A DNA stretch of 64,000 nucleotides from Perlucidibaca wandonensis (GTDB taxonomy: Bacteria; Pseudomonadota; Gammaproteobacteria; Pseudomonadales; Moraxellaceae), in NCBI RefSeq assembly GCF_042677145.1, contig NZ_JBHTIT010000001.1, positions 930,001 through 994,000 of the forward strand, given 5' to 3'. The notes below the pieces were generated by a model. It saw only the letters and a program-made list of their open reading frames with translations. It made no database searches and was not told the origin of the DNA. The translations under genes and the position numbers were made by a program. Position 1 is the stretch's first letter; the number at the start of each line of letters is the position of its first letter. Shown here in pieces: positions 7,180 through 15,835 of the stretch.

Positions 7180-8112
7180 TTAACGCAACGTACTAGGATA
7201 AACCGGCAGTGAGCCCATCGCTTTCGCATCATGCGCGGGCAATAACTTAACTTGCGGGAACTTTTTCGCAATCGCTGAAACGTGTGCAATTGCATCGCGC
7301 ACAGCGTCCGTATCCTCATCAATAAGTTGTCGCGCAATCCATGGCTTCTCAGCGAGCTGAGTAATGCCATCGAGCTGCCAAACTAAATCCCCCAAAAGCG
7401 CTAAGCGTTGACCTGATGGCAGCGTCAAAAACACCAAGACTGAGCCCGGCGTATGCCCAGGTGCTGGCACCAAAACCACACTGCCATCGCCCCAAACATC
7501 GAATTGCTGCGCAAAACCTAGATAAGGTTTGTTCACAAAGGCGTAACTTTTTAGATGATCTGCGCTGAGTTGTCTCGCTAGTGCCGAGTTATCGCCGCCA
7601 TCGCTGATAAACGCTTGCTCAGTTGTCGGCACAAGCACCGGCGTATTGCGTAGGCTATCTAGGCCACTAACATGATCCCAATGCGCATGCGTAAGAATTA
7701 CACCGACCAGCGATTTCAGGTCATAGCCCTGCGTTATAAGTTGCTCAGCGGCTGGAGTGGTTTTGTCGTAATCGGTGGTGAGCTGCATCAGTAGCGGCAG
7801 CAACTTCACCTGATCATCCACCTCACGGCCAAAACCAGTGTCGATCAGCAAGTCTCCGCGCGGATGCTGCACTAGCACGGCAGTCATGCTGAAATCGCGA
7901 TTTTCTAATGGATTACCGCCGCGAAAGGCAAGCATCGCTGAAGAATGCATGGTGCCAGTCGGTAAAGCGCTCACGCGCATAGATTCAGGCGGCGATGCTG
8001 CGGGCAAGCTATCGGGTAACGCGATAGCTTGTGACGATATCGACCACGGTAAAAAGCTGGCAATAAACAGAGCCACCAACACTAAAGTCAACCATCGAAT
8101 CCATCGCCACAT
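7180..8112 (-). CDS. exported metallo-beta-lactamase-fold hydrolase
   Basis: 310 residues from the ATG at 8112, which follows a good AAAGGTG ribosome binding site; a longer frame from a TTG at 8214 would cross the previous gene's terminator. Residues 1-30 form a signal peptide or membrane anchor (WRWIRWLTLVLVALF). The dinuclear zinc motif HAHWDH (142-147), His220 in PAPGHTPG, Asp242 in LLGDL and a late PAHDA histidine complete the ligand set. Overall it resembles the N-acyl-homoserine-lactonase branch of the superfamily, but the substrate cannot be told from sequence. It appears to be a single-gene unit. Confidence 0.8.
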   Translation of the reverse strand: MWRWIRWLTLVLVALFIASFLPWSISSQAIALPDSLPAASPPESMRVSALPTGTMHSSAMLAFRGGNPLENRDFSMTAVLVQHPRGDLLIDTGFGREVDDQVKLLPLLMQLTTDYDKTTPAAEQLITQGYDLKSLVGVILTHAHWDHVSGLDSLRNTPVLVPTTEQAFISDGGDNSALARQLSADHLKSYAFVNKPYLGFAQQFDVWGDGSVVLVPAPGHTPGSVLVFLTLPSGQRLALLGDLVWQLDGITQLAEKPWIARQLIDEDTDAVRDAIAHVSAIAKKFPQVKLLPAHDAKAMGSLPVYPSTLR

Positions 8113-8170
8113 AACTGCACCTTTATTATTATTTTGCGAGCTGGCAGCTACTTTATCATGGCCAAGTACT

Positions 8171-8204
8171 AAAAATGCAGAAGGAGCTTCCGTAAGCTCC
8201 TTCT
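8171..8204 (-). terminator. intrinsic terminator of the lipoprotein gene
   Basis: AGAAGGAGCTT (8179-8189) pairs perfectly with AAGCTCCTTCT (8194-8204) around a CCGT loop. On the minus strand the stem is followed, after three bases, by five T (8171-8175). It lies 27 bases after the stop of the lipoprotein gene. Confidence 0.85.
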
Positions 8205-8231
8205 GATCGATCAAGGCTTAATTGCTACGCA

Positions 8232-10115
8232 CTAAGTCGGACCTCCACATCCAGCATTGAGAATATCAGTGGGGTCATTCGTAGCTCTACCTAAACCACT
8301 TCGAGTGACGCTATCTAGCTTGGTGAAGTCAATAAAACCTGTGCCTTTACGCTGTCCTATCTTTGCGAATGCGACAGAAAACTCTGTTGGATCACTAAAA
8401 TTATCAAAGTCTAAAAACTGTCTATCAAAAACGCCCGAGTTTAGAAATCTTGAGTAAGTTTTTTTATCGCTATCGTACCCAAGTAGTTTATAAAGCTTTT
8501 GAGCATTTCTATTTTCATCGAAAAAATCAAGAGCAAGCTTGTCACACTTTTTAAAGCGCTTATCACTACTTTCATCATCACTAATAGCAGTTAGCTTAAT
8601 ACCATCTATGGATGCAATATCAGCATTTATTAATGAATCAATAAGTACTTTTTGTTTATCCGTATAACTCTCCGCTAACAAAGAGGAGTTCCGGCCACTA
8701 CCCTTGACTTGCTCAATTCGCCAGGCAACAATATTATTCTCCGCAAAGCTAATATAAATCGATAGTTTCGAGCTATCCTCAAGCATGTATGACGCTATAT
8801 AGCGCATCAGCTTGCCTTCATTTGCCGGCTCTATCTTAAAGTCATAGCTACTAGCAGCTGGATCAAAAACCAAAGGTCCAGAAGCTGCATCCTCATCAAC
8901 TTTTATAATTCCGCTTGTTGAAATTGAAACTTTAATATCTGCATTAACAGGAGGGTTACTTACTGTTTGACTTGGAAGATTGTAATTACTCTTCAAAACA
9001 AACTTAGGCACATAAGACCCAGCAAACGGCTTAAGCTTAGCGACAGGATCATCCTTCACCTCTGCTGCTTTAAGTTGGCCAATAAATCCTGGAGTACCAC
9101 CACCTGATTTCGATTTACCAATGTTAATCTCATTAAATATGCCAAGCTTATTATCAGAGAGTGCATATTCAATATTGCCATCGAGCCAAATTATTTCAGG
9201 CAAGTGTGGAGTTCCTCCAGCAGATAAAGTTCTGTTAAATGGGTTACTAAGCCTTTTTGAATTAACTGTAAGCGAGTTATCGGCACCAACAATTGCTATT
9301 ATCTCTTGCCCTTCAGTAAAGCTGCAGTCAGAGCCACAGCCTGTGCCACCACCCTTCTTGAAATTTAAATTATAGGTTTTGACTAGCGAACTATGAACAG
9401 TTCCAGCCACTGTGTCGCTACCCGGCGTTGTTGTGCCCCCACCTGTCTCTTTTGGTGGTGCATCAGGAAAAACTAGATCAGCATCAGGATTAGCAATAAC
9501 GCTGGCTAAAATATCATCATAGATTTTGCCACTATCGTTGTTAAGCCCTTTTTTAAAGGCCTCTAGTAAATCGTCGTAAAAATTACCCTTTGCTGCTGTA
9601 AATCGTGCATTAATTGGATCGAATGAGTCTCCGGTAGCCAAGTAGCCACCAGTGACCAATGCAGTCTTAAGCTTGGCAATAGCAGCATTCATCTCACTCG
9701 TTAACTCTGCTTTATTACTTTCAGACACATTAGAAAAATAATCTGATGGATTACCTCTTGCGGCCATAGCCAAGAGCAAATCTGTAAATGGCGTGATGTT
9801 TACTACCCCAGGACCTGCGGCATAGCTATTCAACACGGATGCTGGATCGCCATTACGAATCTGTACTACGCAGGGGAAAGCTGCAGCAGGCACAGTCGCA
9901 ATACTCCAAGCACCAGTTGTGGAGGTAGGATTTGCATTATAGGTATTGCCATCACTGCACTTTGCATCAACATCACCACCAACAATCGGTGCACCAACAG
10001 CAGCAACACCGCTTAAGCTCGGAGCCGCTGCGCTACCGCCACCTCCGCCACAAGCAGACAGTAGCGCCGCTGCACTGAGCGATAGCACTAACGCTGAGGG
10101 GTTAAGTTTAAACAT
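8232..10115 (-). CDS. large AT-rich lipoprotein of unknown function
   Basis: 627 residues from the ATG at 10115, which has a GGAG site 8 bases upstream; an in-frame start farther upstream is not supported. The N-terminus is a lipoprotein signal ending in the lipobox LSAC at about residue 23, followed by a glycine run, so the mature protein should be membrane-anchored. The first 80 mature residues (SGVAAVGAPIVGGDV...) resemble the carboxypeptidase-regulatory-like segments seen in several large proteobacterial lipoproteins; a TGGGTTTPGS linker follows near residue 225. I cannot assign a function. Base composition is visibly AT-richer than in all neighbours, suggesting acquisition or weak expression constraint. 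Confidence 0.75.
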   Translation of the reverse strand: MFKLNPSALVLSLSAAALLSACGGGGGSAAAPSLSGVAAVGAPIVGGDVDAKCSDGNTYNANPTSTTGAWSIATVPAAAFPCVVQIRNGDPASVLNSYAAGPGVVNITPFTDLLLAMAARGNPSDYFSNVSESNKAELTSEMNAAIAKLKTALVTGGYLATGDSFDPINARFTAAKGNFYDDLLEAFKKGLNNDSGKIYDDILASVIANPDADLVFPDAPPKETGGGTTTPGSDTVAGTVHSSLVKTYNLNFKKGGGTGCGSDCSFTEGQEIIAIVGADNSLTVNSKRLSNPFNRTLSAGGTPHLPEIIWLDGNIEYALSDNKLGIFNEINIGKSKSGGGTPGFIGQLKAAEVKDDPVAKLKPFAGSYVPKFVLKSNYNLPSQTVSNPPVNADIKVSISTSGIIKVDEDAASGPLVFDPAASSYDFKIEPANEGKLMRYIASYMLEDSSKLSIYISFAENNIVAWRIEQVKGSGRNSSLLAESYTDKQKVLIDSLINADIASIDGIKLTAISDDESSDKRFKKCDKLALDFFDENRNAQKLYKLLGYDSDKKTYSRFLNSGVFDRQFLDFDNFSDPTEFSVAFAKIGQRKGTGFIDFTKLDSVTRSGLGRATNDPTDILNAGCGGPT

Positions 10116-10210
10116 TTGCTTATCTCCAAACCTAAATTGACCTCCAAAGTCTAGTAAGCTTTGACTTTTATATGCCCCCGCAATCAGGGGGGTCAGGCAC
10201 AATAAATATT

Positions 10211-11173
10211 ATGACTTCACAGCCAAAACTACTTTCAGTCGCACCGATGATGGATTGGACCACGCGCCATGCGCGCAATTTCCTGCGCCTGTGTAGCCCT
10301 CAGGCTCGGCTTTATACGGAAATGGTCACCACACAGGCGCTGGTCTACGGCGATATCCCGCGGCATTTACGTTTTGAGGCGCTTGAACACCCCATCGCGC
10401 TGCAGCTTGGTGGCAGCGACATCAAAGACCTCGTACATTGCGCCAAACTGGGTGAAGACTGGGGTTACGACGAGATCAACCTCAATGTCGGCTGCCCTTC
10501 CGACCGCGTGCAGCAAGGCCGCATTGGTGCCTGCTTAATGGCAGAGCCTGCATTAGTGGCAGATGCGTTAGCGGCGATGCAAGCAGCTGTGCGCGTGCCG
10601 GTGACGGTAAAACATCGCATCGGCATCGATGGCCTAGAGCATTTCGATGACCTACTAAACTTTGTCGATACCGTAGCAAGCAAAGGCTGCACTCACTTCA
10701 TCGTACACGCGCGCATTGCCATCTTGGCGGGCTTAAGCCCAAAGGAAAATCGTGACGTGCCACCACTACGCTACGAAGACGTTTATCGCTTGAAAGTGCT
10801 GCGGCCAACGCTGACTATCGAGATTAATGGTGGCATTAAAACGGTGGATGAGATTGCGCAGCACTGGCAGCATACCGATGGCGTAATGATCGGGCGTGAG
10901 GCCTATCAAAACCCCTATTTATTGGTTGAGGCGCAGCGTCTTTGGGGTGTAACGGAGCTGCCATCACGTGGCGATATCATCCGTGCCTACGAGCCTTTTG
11001 TAGCGCGAGAATTGGCCAATGGCGTCGCGCTAAAACAGATGACACGGCATATTTTGGGCCTATTTCATGGCCAGCCGGGCGGTCGTCGCTATCGCCAAAT
11101 TTTGAGTAATTTAGCCCCAGATGCTGGGCTTGAGGCATTACACGCAGCCCTAGCTGCAACCGGAGAAGAATAA
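10211..11173 (+). CDS. dusA: tRNA-dihydrouridine synthase DusA
   Basis: 320-residue FMN enzyme that reduces uridine 20/20a in the tRNA D-loop. The DusA-type N-terminus SVAPMMDWTTRHARNF, the catalytic cysteine in NVGCPSDRVQ (about residue 98), the LSPKENRDVPPL segment specific to DusA, and the FMN-phosphate-binding NGGIKT and GVMIGREAY motifs are present. I start at the ATG at 10211, matching the family N-terminus, not the ATG at 10172, whose extra residues read through a GC hairpin. The stop lies one base before the tal start, so the two form an operon. Confidence 0.92.
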   Translation: MTSQPKLLSVAPMMDWTTRHARNFLRLCSPQARLYTEMVTTQALVYGDIPRHLRFEALEHPIALQLGGSDIKDLVHCAKLGEDWGYDEINLNVGCPSDRVQQGRIGACLMAEPALVADALAAMQAAVRVPVTVKHRIGIDGLEHFDDLLNFVDTVASKGCTHFIVHARIAILAGLSPKENRDVPPLRYEDVYRLKVLRPTLTIEINGGIKTVDEIAQHWQHTDGVMIGREAYQNPYLLVEAQRLWGVTELPSRGDIIRAYEPFVARELANGVALKQMTRHILGLFHGQPGGRRYRQILSNLAPDAGLEALHAALAATGEE

Positions 11174-11174
11174 A

Positions 11175-12125
11175 ATGGCAACACCGCTACAACAGCTGAT
11201 GGCTTGCACCACCGTGGTCGCCGACACAGGCGATATCGATAGCATCATTCGCCTAAAACCTGTCGATGCCACTACCAATCCATCCTTAATTTTAAAAGCA
11301 GCTAGCACGCCGCAATACGCCGAACTTATCGATCAAGCATTAGCAGCAGTGAAGCAGCTACCTGCATCAGCACAGTTGCCAGCCGCACTTGAAGCCGTAT
11401 CAGTGGCGTTTGGCGCGGAAATTCTCAAGCACATCCCCGGTGTGATTTCGACCGAAGTTGATGCGCGCTATTCCTTTGATATTGCCGCCACACTAGCGCA
11501 GGCACGACGAGTCATTGCGCAATATCGCGCACTAGGCATTAGCCGAGACCGCGTGCTAGTGAAAATCGCCAGCACTTGGGAAGGTATATGCGCCGCGCGC
11601 CTGCTCGAGCAAGAAGGCATACGTTGCAACCTCACTTTGCTGTTTAGCTTCACACAAGCACAGGCCGCTGCCGAAGCTAAGGCCACGCTCATCTCGCCTT
11701 TTGTCGGGCGGATTTTAGATTGGTATGCCGCAAAAACTGGCGAGACATACACAAGCGAGACCGATCCCGGTGTGTGCTCAGTAAAAGCGATTTATGAGTA
11801 CTACAAAGCCGTTGGCCACGACACTATTGTGATGGGTGCGAGCTTCAGAAATACCGGTGAAATCCGTGCATTAGCGGGATGCGACAAGCTCACTATTGGC
11901 CCGGCTTTACTAGATGCATTGGCGAAAGAGTCTGAGCCTCTGACTGCGCAATTAACTGCAGAAAGCATAGTGCCGCGCCCTCGCCTAGCTGAACTGACTG
12001 AAGCTAATTTCCGCTGGCAGCTTAATCAAGACCCCATGGCGACAGAAAAATTGGCAGAGGGCATACGTTTATTTGCAGCAGATTTAGAAAAACTAGAAGG
12101 CTTGCTGGCAGCGAAACTCGCTTAA
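11175..12125 (+). CDS. tal: transaldolase
   Basis: 316-residue class I transaldolase that moves a dihydroxyacetone unit between sugar phosphates in the non-oxidative pentose phosphate pathway. Signatures are DATTNPSLILKAA near residue 31 and the Schiff-base lysine in VLVKIASTWEG (Lys130). Length and motifs match the TalB-type enzymes of gammaproteobacteria. The ATG follows the dusA stop by one base and uses a GGAGAAG site within the dusA end. Confidence 0.96.
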   Translation: MATPLQQLMACTTVVADTGDIDSIIRLKPVDATTNPSLILKAASTPQYAELIDQALAAVKQLPASAQLPAALEAVSVAFGAEILKHIPGVISTEVDARYSFDIAATLAQARRVIAQYRALGISRDRVLVKIASTWEGICAARLLEQEGIRCNLTLLFSFTQAQAAAEAKATLISPFVGRILDWYAAKTGETYTSETDPGVCSVKAIYEYYKAVGHDTIVMGASFRNTGEIRALAGCDKLTIGPALLDALAKESEPLTAQLTAESIVPRPRLAELTEANFRWQLNQDPMATEKLAEGIRLFAADLEKLEGLLAAKLA

Positions 12126-12137
12126 GTGAAAGGCTGG

Positions 12138-12166
12138 ACGCTGCTGCTCAATCGCGGCAGCGTTTC
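12138..12166 (+). terminator. weak terminator-like hairpin after tal
   Basis: ACGCTGC (12138-12144) pairs with GCAGCGT (12157-12163) and is followed by TTTC on the plus strand. It begins 12 bases after the tal stop and overlaps the 3' end of the convergent STAS gene. The T-run is short, so efficiency is uncertain. Confidence 0.4.
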
Positions 12167-12651
12167 TCGCTTTCTAGGGCATCGACCAAGCTACGGAAAG
12201 CTTCCGTGTTGGATTCGTTTAAGCTCATCAATGTGCGGTGAGCATCAATCACTTGCTGAGTCACCGCGTCTTCGCTGATATCGCCAATAATGGGCAATTC
12301 CTCAAGGCTGCTGCTCAAGGCCGATGATGTGCGCAACATGCGAAAGACTTTATCAAAGCCCATGCTGAGCAAAATGCGTTCGATATCGGGGTTGATACAG
12401 AGTAAAACCGGACGACCTAAGCCACGCTGCTTCAGTATCACGGCGATGCGAGCGAGCAAGCCTAAAGCGGTAGAGTCGATGGCTTCAGTAGTGGTGAGAT
12501 CGATGAGCACGGCGCGAAGGCCCTCATCTTCTTTGATACGCTGGTCGACAAAGCTTTCCAGCGCGGTGCAGGTCGGCACACGCACATCGCCAACTAGCTT
12601 TAATACATAAGTGCCGTTTAATACGGCGTATTGCATCTTGCAGGCGTCCAT
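12148..12651 (-). CDS. STAS-domain anti-sigma factor antagonist, RssC-like
   Basis: About 167 residues: an N-terminal STAS domain (about 8-105) with the phosphorylatable serine in EAIDSTALGL, and a C-terminal tail of about 60 residues with no recognised motif. It follows a response regulator/PP2C-phosphatase gene, whose product would be expected to dephosphorylate it in a partner-switching circuit. The arrangement with mlaA just upstream resembles the rssB-rssC pair beside vacJ in Pseudomonas, linked to RpoS control (from memory, so an inference). A GTG at 12657 overlapping the previous stop (GTGA) is an alternative start; I use the ATG at 12651, which has a GAG upstream. Confidence 0.8.
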   Translation of the reverse strand: MDACKMQYAVLNGTYVLKLVGDVRVPTCTALESFVDQRIKEDEGLRAVLIDLTTTEAIDSTALGLLARIAVILKQRGLGRPVLLCINPDIERILLSMGFDKVFRMLRTSSALSSSLEELPIIGDISEDAVTQQVIDAHRTLMSLNESNTEAFRSLVDALESEKRCRD

Positions 12652-12653
12652 GG

Positions 12654-13838
12654 TCACTCGTCGCGCGTAATCATCAGCAGCGCAATATCATCGGGCAGAT
12701 CTTTAGCGGAAGGAAGACCTAAGCGCATATTTAAAGCCTCAAAATCATTTGTCGCAGCGGCTACATGTGCTTTCAGCAAAGCTTCTTTGCTGGGCAGATC
12801 ACCGGTTGGCATGATCTCAAGGATACCATCTGAGAGCGCGACAATGGAGAATTGTGGCGCTAACTCAACGATATGTTCCTCGAATTGGGCATCGGCAAAC
12901 AAGCCAAGCGGCAAACCATTGCCCAAGAGCGCTGTTACCTCACCACGCTGACACAAAAATGCCGGCGGATAATGCGCGCCTAAGGCGTAGGTCAGTGTCT
13001 GCTTATTAGTGTCGATGACGCCGCAAAACACTGTCAGGTGCTTGCCGGTCTCAAGCGCGCGTAGCTCTTCGTTCATTGCGTGCATCAGTTTCGCTGGCGA
13101 CAATAAAGACACTTTCGTGCGCTTTTCAAAGTGCCGCCGGATGCGGTTGGTCAAAGTCTTTAAGAACACTGTGACAAAGGCGCTAGAGGCACCATGACCC
13201 GAAACATCCGCCAAATAAAATGCAGTACGACCAGGACCCAAGCTGAAATAGTCGACAAAGTCACCCGACAAAAACAGGGATGGCAGAATGACATGATTCA
13301 GCGTTAAGCCATTGGTTTCGTGTGGAGTTGGTGGCAGCAACTTGCTTTGTACTTGGCGGCCTGCGCGCTGATCGTACTCGAGCAGCTGCAAGCTTTTTTT
13401 CAGACGCTCATTGCTGTCTTCGAGTGCGGCGCGGTAATGCTGATTCTCTAGCCGTAGCTGACGGCGTTCAAGTGCTCGCTGCACGGATAAATGCATGATG
13501 TCTTGATTAAGCATGTACTTCATCAAGAAGTCGCTAGCACCTTCCTGCAGGCTGGAAATTGCTTGATCTAAAGAGGCGGTTTCGGTAACTACAATCACTG
13601 CCGTTTCTGGCAGCTCATGCAGTAAAGCGCGGAGCAATTGCGAGCCGTTGCTCAAGTTTAACGTTAGCTCACCCAGGATCAGTGAAGGCTTTAGCTCACG
13701 TGCTAAGGCAAAGCCTTCATCGGCATCGCCTGCAATCTGCACGCTATACCCATCGTGCACTAGCCAATCTTTTAAGCGATGCGCCAAAAAATCATCCGCA
13801 TCGATAACCAGGATAGGCCCTGGCGGCACAAATTTCAT
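12654..13838 (-). CDS. response regulator with PP2C (SpoIIE-type) phosphatase domain, RssB-like
   Basis: 394 residues: receiver domain (about 7-125), a helical linker predicted to form a coiled coil (about 125-170), and a PP2C phosphatase domain (about 185-392) with the metal-binding ADVSGHGAS, SDGILE and DDIALL motifs. The receiver keeps acidic residues (Asp13, Asp15), the Thr switch in VVTETA and the Lys in DFLMK, but the usual phospho-acceptor Asp appears to be Glu57 (SLILGELTL). It likely regulates the downstream STAS protein by dephosphorylation. Its ATG overlaps the mlaA stop (ATGA). Confidence 0.87.
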   Translation of the reverse strand: MKFVPPGPILVIDADDFLAHRLKDWLVHDGYSVQIAGDADEGFALARELKPSLILGELTLNLSNGSQLLRALLHELPETAVIVVTETASLDQAISSLQEGASDFLMKYMLNQDIMHLSVQRALERRQLRLENQHYRAALEDSNERLKKSLQLLEYDQRAGRQVQSKLLPPTPHETNGLTLNHVILPSLFLSGDFVDYFSLGPGRTAFYLADVSGHGASSAFVTVFLKTLTNRIRRHFEKRTKVSLLSPAKLMHAMNEELRALETGKHLTVFCGVIDTNKQTLTYALGAHYPPAFLCQRGEVTALLGNGLPLGLFADAQFEEHIVELAPQFSIVALSDGILEIMPTGDLPSKEALLKAHVAAATNDFEALNMRLGLPSAKDLPDDIALLMITRDE

Positions 13839-14554
13839 TGCGCGGCGGGCTCGCTCTCGAAGTCATCATCTAAAAATGGGTCGGACGTAACGACACCATC
13901 GGCGATATCAAAAGCGCGAACCTGTAAATAATAGTCTCGAATGAAGTTATAACGATCACCCTGCACCAGCTTCTCCGCCTTCATCAAGTCGGCTCGTGTA
14001 TCGACTAAGTTCAACGCTAAGATGCCGTAAGCGACATCGGTGTTCATATAGGCGCGCGGGTCAGCTGGAGCATCACCGAATCGGCCAAAAAAATCACGAA
14101 CAGTGCTTGGGCCAAGCAAAGGCAACATCACATAAGGTCCCTGCCCAACACCCCATACCGCCAAGGTTTGGCCAAAATCTTCATCTGTGCGCGGCATGCC
14201 CATCTTCGCGCCGATGTCGAAAATGCCTGCTAGGCCTATCGTTGAGTTAAACATAAAGCGTGATGTAGTTGCTGCCGCTGCAGCCGGCTTACCTTGCAGT
14301 AGCTCGTTCACCAAGGTGATGGGCGACAATAGGTTTCTCAGGACGCGCGTAATGCCGTCATCCACAGGCTGTGGCGTGACTTTTTGATACGCTTTGGCCA
14401 CTGGCTTGGCAACGTATTGATCAACCGTGTCATTGAAGCGATAAACGCCACGGTTAAAACCTTCCCATGGATCGGTATCGTCGGCGCTAGCTGCAACGGG
14501 CAGTAGCGAAGCGAAGCCAATGGCGACCAACAGTAAACGTCCTGTATTTTTCAT
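13835..14554 (-). CDS. mlaA: outer-membrane lipid asymmetry protein MlaA (VacJ)
   Basis: 239 residues from the ATG at 14554, preceded by AAGGA at 8 bases. A signal peptide (about 1-25, ending VAASA) leads into the family hallmark DPWEGFNRGVYRFND and the later VNELLQGK, GIFDIGAKMG, and EDFGQTLAVWGVGQGPYVMLPLLGPSTVRD blocks split across the protein. MlaA removes misplaced phospholipid from the outer leaflet and passes it to MlaC. Unlike E. coli VacJ no lipobox cysteine is visible, so the protein may be released by ordinary signal peptidase. It lies between KAS III and the RssB-like gene, overlapping the latter by 4 bp. Confidence 0.9.
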   Translation of the reverse strand: MKNTGRLLLVAIGFASLLPVAASADDTDPWEGFNRGVYRFNDTVDQYVAKPVAKAYQKVTPQPVDDGITRVLRNLLSPITLVNELLQGKPAAAAATTSRFMFNSTIGLAGIFDIGAKMGMPRTDEDFGQTLAVWGVGQGPYVMLPLLGPSTVRDFFGRFGDAPADPRAYMNTDVAYGILALNLVDTRADLMKAEKLVQGDRYNFIRDYYLQVRAFDIADGVVTSDPFLDDDFESEPAAQ

Positions 14555-14577
14555 TAGATGAATCCTTCTAAGCAAAA

Positions 14578-15699
14578 TTAGCAGCGGCGAACCAGCACAC
14601 TACCAATCGAATATCCCGCACCGAAAGAGCAAATAACGCCAACGTCGCCAGTTGCTAAATCGTCGCGATGACGATGGAACGCAATGATTGATCCGGCGGA
14701 GCTGGTATTAGCAAACTCATCCAAAATCACCGGTGCATCATCGCGATTAAATTCGCGACCAAGTACACGCTTGGCGATCAACTCATTCATGCTGAGGTTG
14801 GCTTGGTGCAACCACAGGCGTTTCAAATCAGACACCGCTAAGCCGCAATCGTTACTGTGCGAGACGATTTGATCGGCAACCATGGGGCAAACTTCTTTAA
14901 AAACTTTGCGGCCTTCTTGCTTAAATAGTTTATCGCGGGCGTCTACGCCGGTTTCATCACAGCGGTTTAAGAAGCCGAAGTTATTGCGAATGGCTGATGA
15001 AAACTGGGTGTGTAAGCGCGTGCCAATGACTTCAAATGCATCTGCTGAGGTGCAGGTTTCTGCTAGTTCCACAACGATCGCAGTGGCCACATCGCCAAAA
15101 ATGAAGTGGCAGTCGCGGTCGCGCCACTCAAGGTGAGCCGAGGTAATTTCTGGGCTAATCACTAGCACGCAACGAGCGGAGCCACCACGAACGGCATCTG
15201 CCGCTGCCTGCAAGCCGAAAGTGGCTGAGGAGCAAGCTACGTTCATGTCATAGGCATAACCGCCAGCGCCTAAGGCTTGCTGAATTTCAATGGCAACGGC
15301 GGGATACGCGCGCTGCATATTGGAGCAAGCCACAATAATGCCATCGACATCGGCGGCTGTTTTGCCGGCACGCTTTAGCGCATCGATGGCGGCTGCAACA
15401 CCAATCTCGGCTTGAATGCCGATTTCGTCATTACTACGCTCTGGGATAGCTGGGAACATCCGCTCAGGGTCAATAACACCTGATTTATTGACGACATAGC
15501 GCGATTTAATGCCCGATGCCTTCTCGATAAACTCGACACTCGATGGCGCTAACGCGGTCACGTCGCCGCTGGCGATTGCCGCAGCATTGGCTTCGTTAAA
15601 GCGCTCAACATAGCTGTTAAAAGAAGCCACGAGTTCGGCATTAGAAACCGACTCACTGGGCGTGAATAAGCCAGTCCCGCTGATTACTACCTTTTGCAT
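14578..15699 (-). CDS. beta-ketoacyl-ACP synthase III-type thiolase-fold enzyme
   Basis: 373 residues from the ATG at 15699; the frame extends upstream but that part reads like noncoding hydrophobic sequence. The Cys-His-Asn triad of the FabH family is visible: Cys156 (NVACSSATFG), His298 (WLHQAN) and Asn331 (EFANTSS). The long N-terminal part and length match the Pseudomonas PA3286-like KAS III, which primes fatty acid synthesis with acyl-CoA drawn from beta-oxidation, rather than the 320-residue housekeeping FabH. It heads a compact run with mlaA (23-base gap), suggesting a membrane-lipid theme. Acyl specificity is not readable. Confidence 0.85.
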   Translation of the reverse strand: MQKVVISGTGLFTPSESVSNAELVASFNSYVERFNEANAAAIASGDVTALAPSSVEFIEKASGIKSRYVVNKSGVIDPERMFPAIPERSNDEIGIQAEIGVAAAIDALKRAGKTAADVDGIIVACSNMQRAYPAVAIEIQQALGAGGYAYDMNVACSSATFGLQAAADAVRGGSARCVLVISPEITSAHLEWRDRDCHFIFGDVATAIVVELAETCTSADAFEVIGTRLHTQFSSAIRNNFGFLNRCDETGVDARDKLFKQEGRKVFKEVCPMVADQIVSHSNDCGLAVSDLKRLWLHQANLSMNELIAKRVLGREFNRDDAPVILDEFANTSSAGSIIAFHRHRDDLATGDVGVICSFGAGYSIGSVLVRRC

Positions 15700-15835
15700 A
15701 ACGCCCCCAATCACCTGAAATGAAAAAACACGCCAAAACAAAATGGCTATAAAAATCCACACGATGAGCCAGTGTATCGCAGCGCGCTCGCGCACACCAA
15801 GCCCGATGCGGCAAAATTGTCATCAGGCCGTCTGC

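Noticed and set aside
10172..10210. N-terminal extension of DusA from an ATG at 10172
   Set aside because: The added residues are not found in the family, the extension passes through a C-run/G-run hairpin, and the start at 10211 restores the normal DusA N-terminus.
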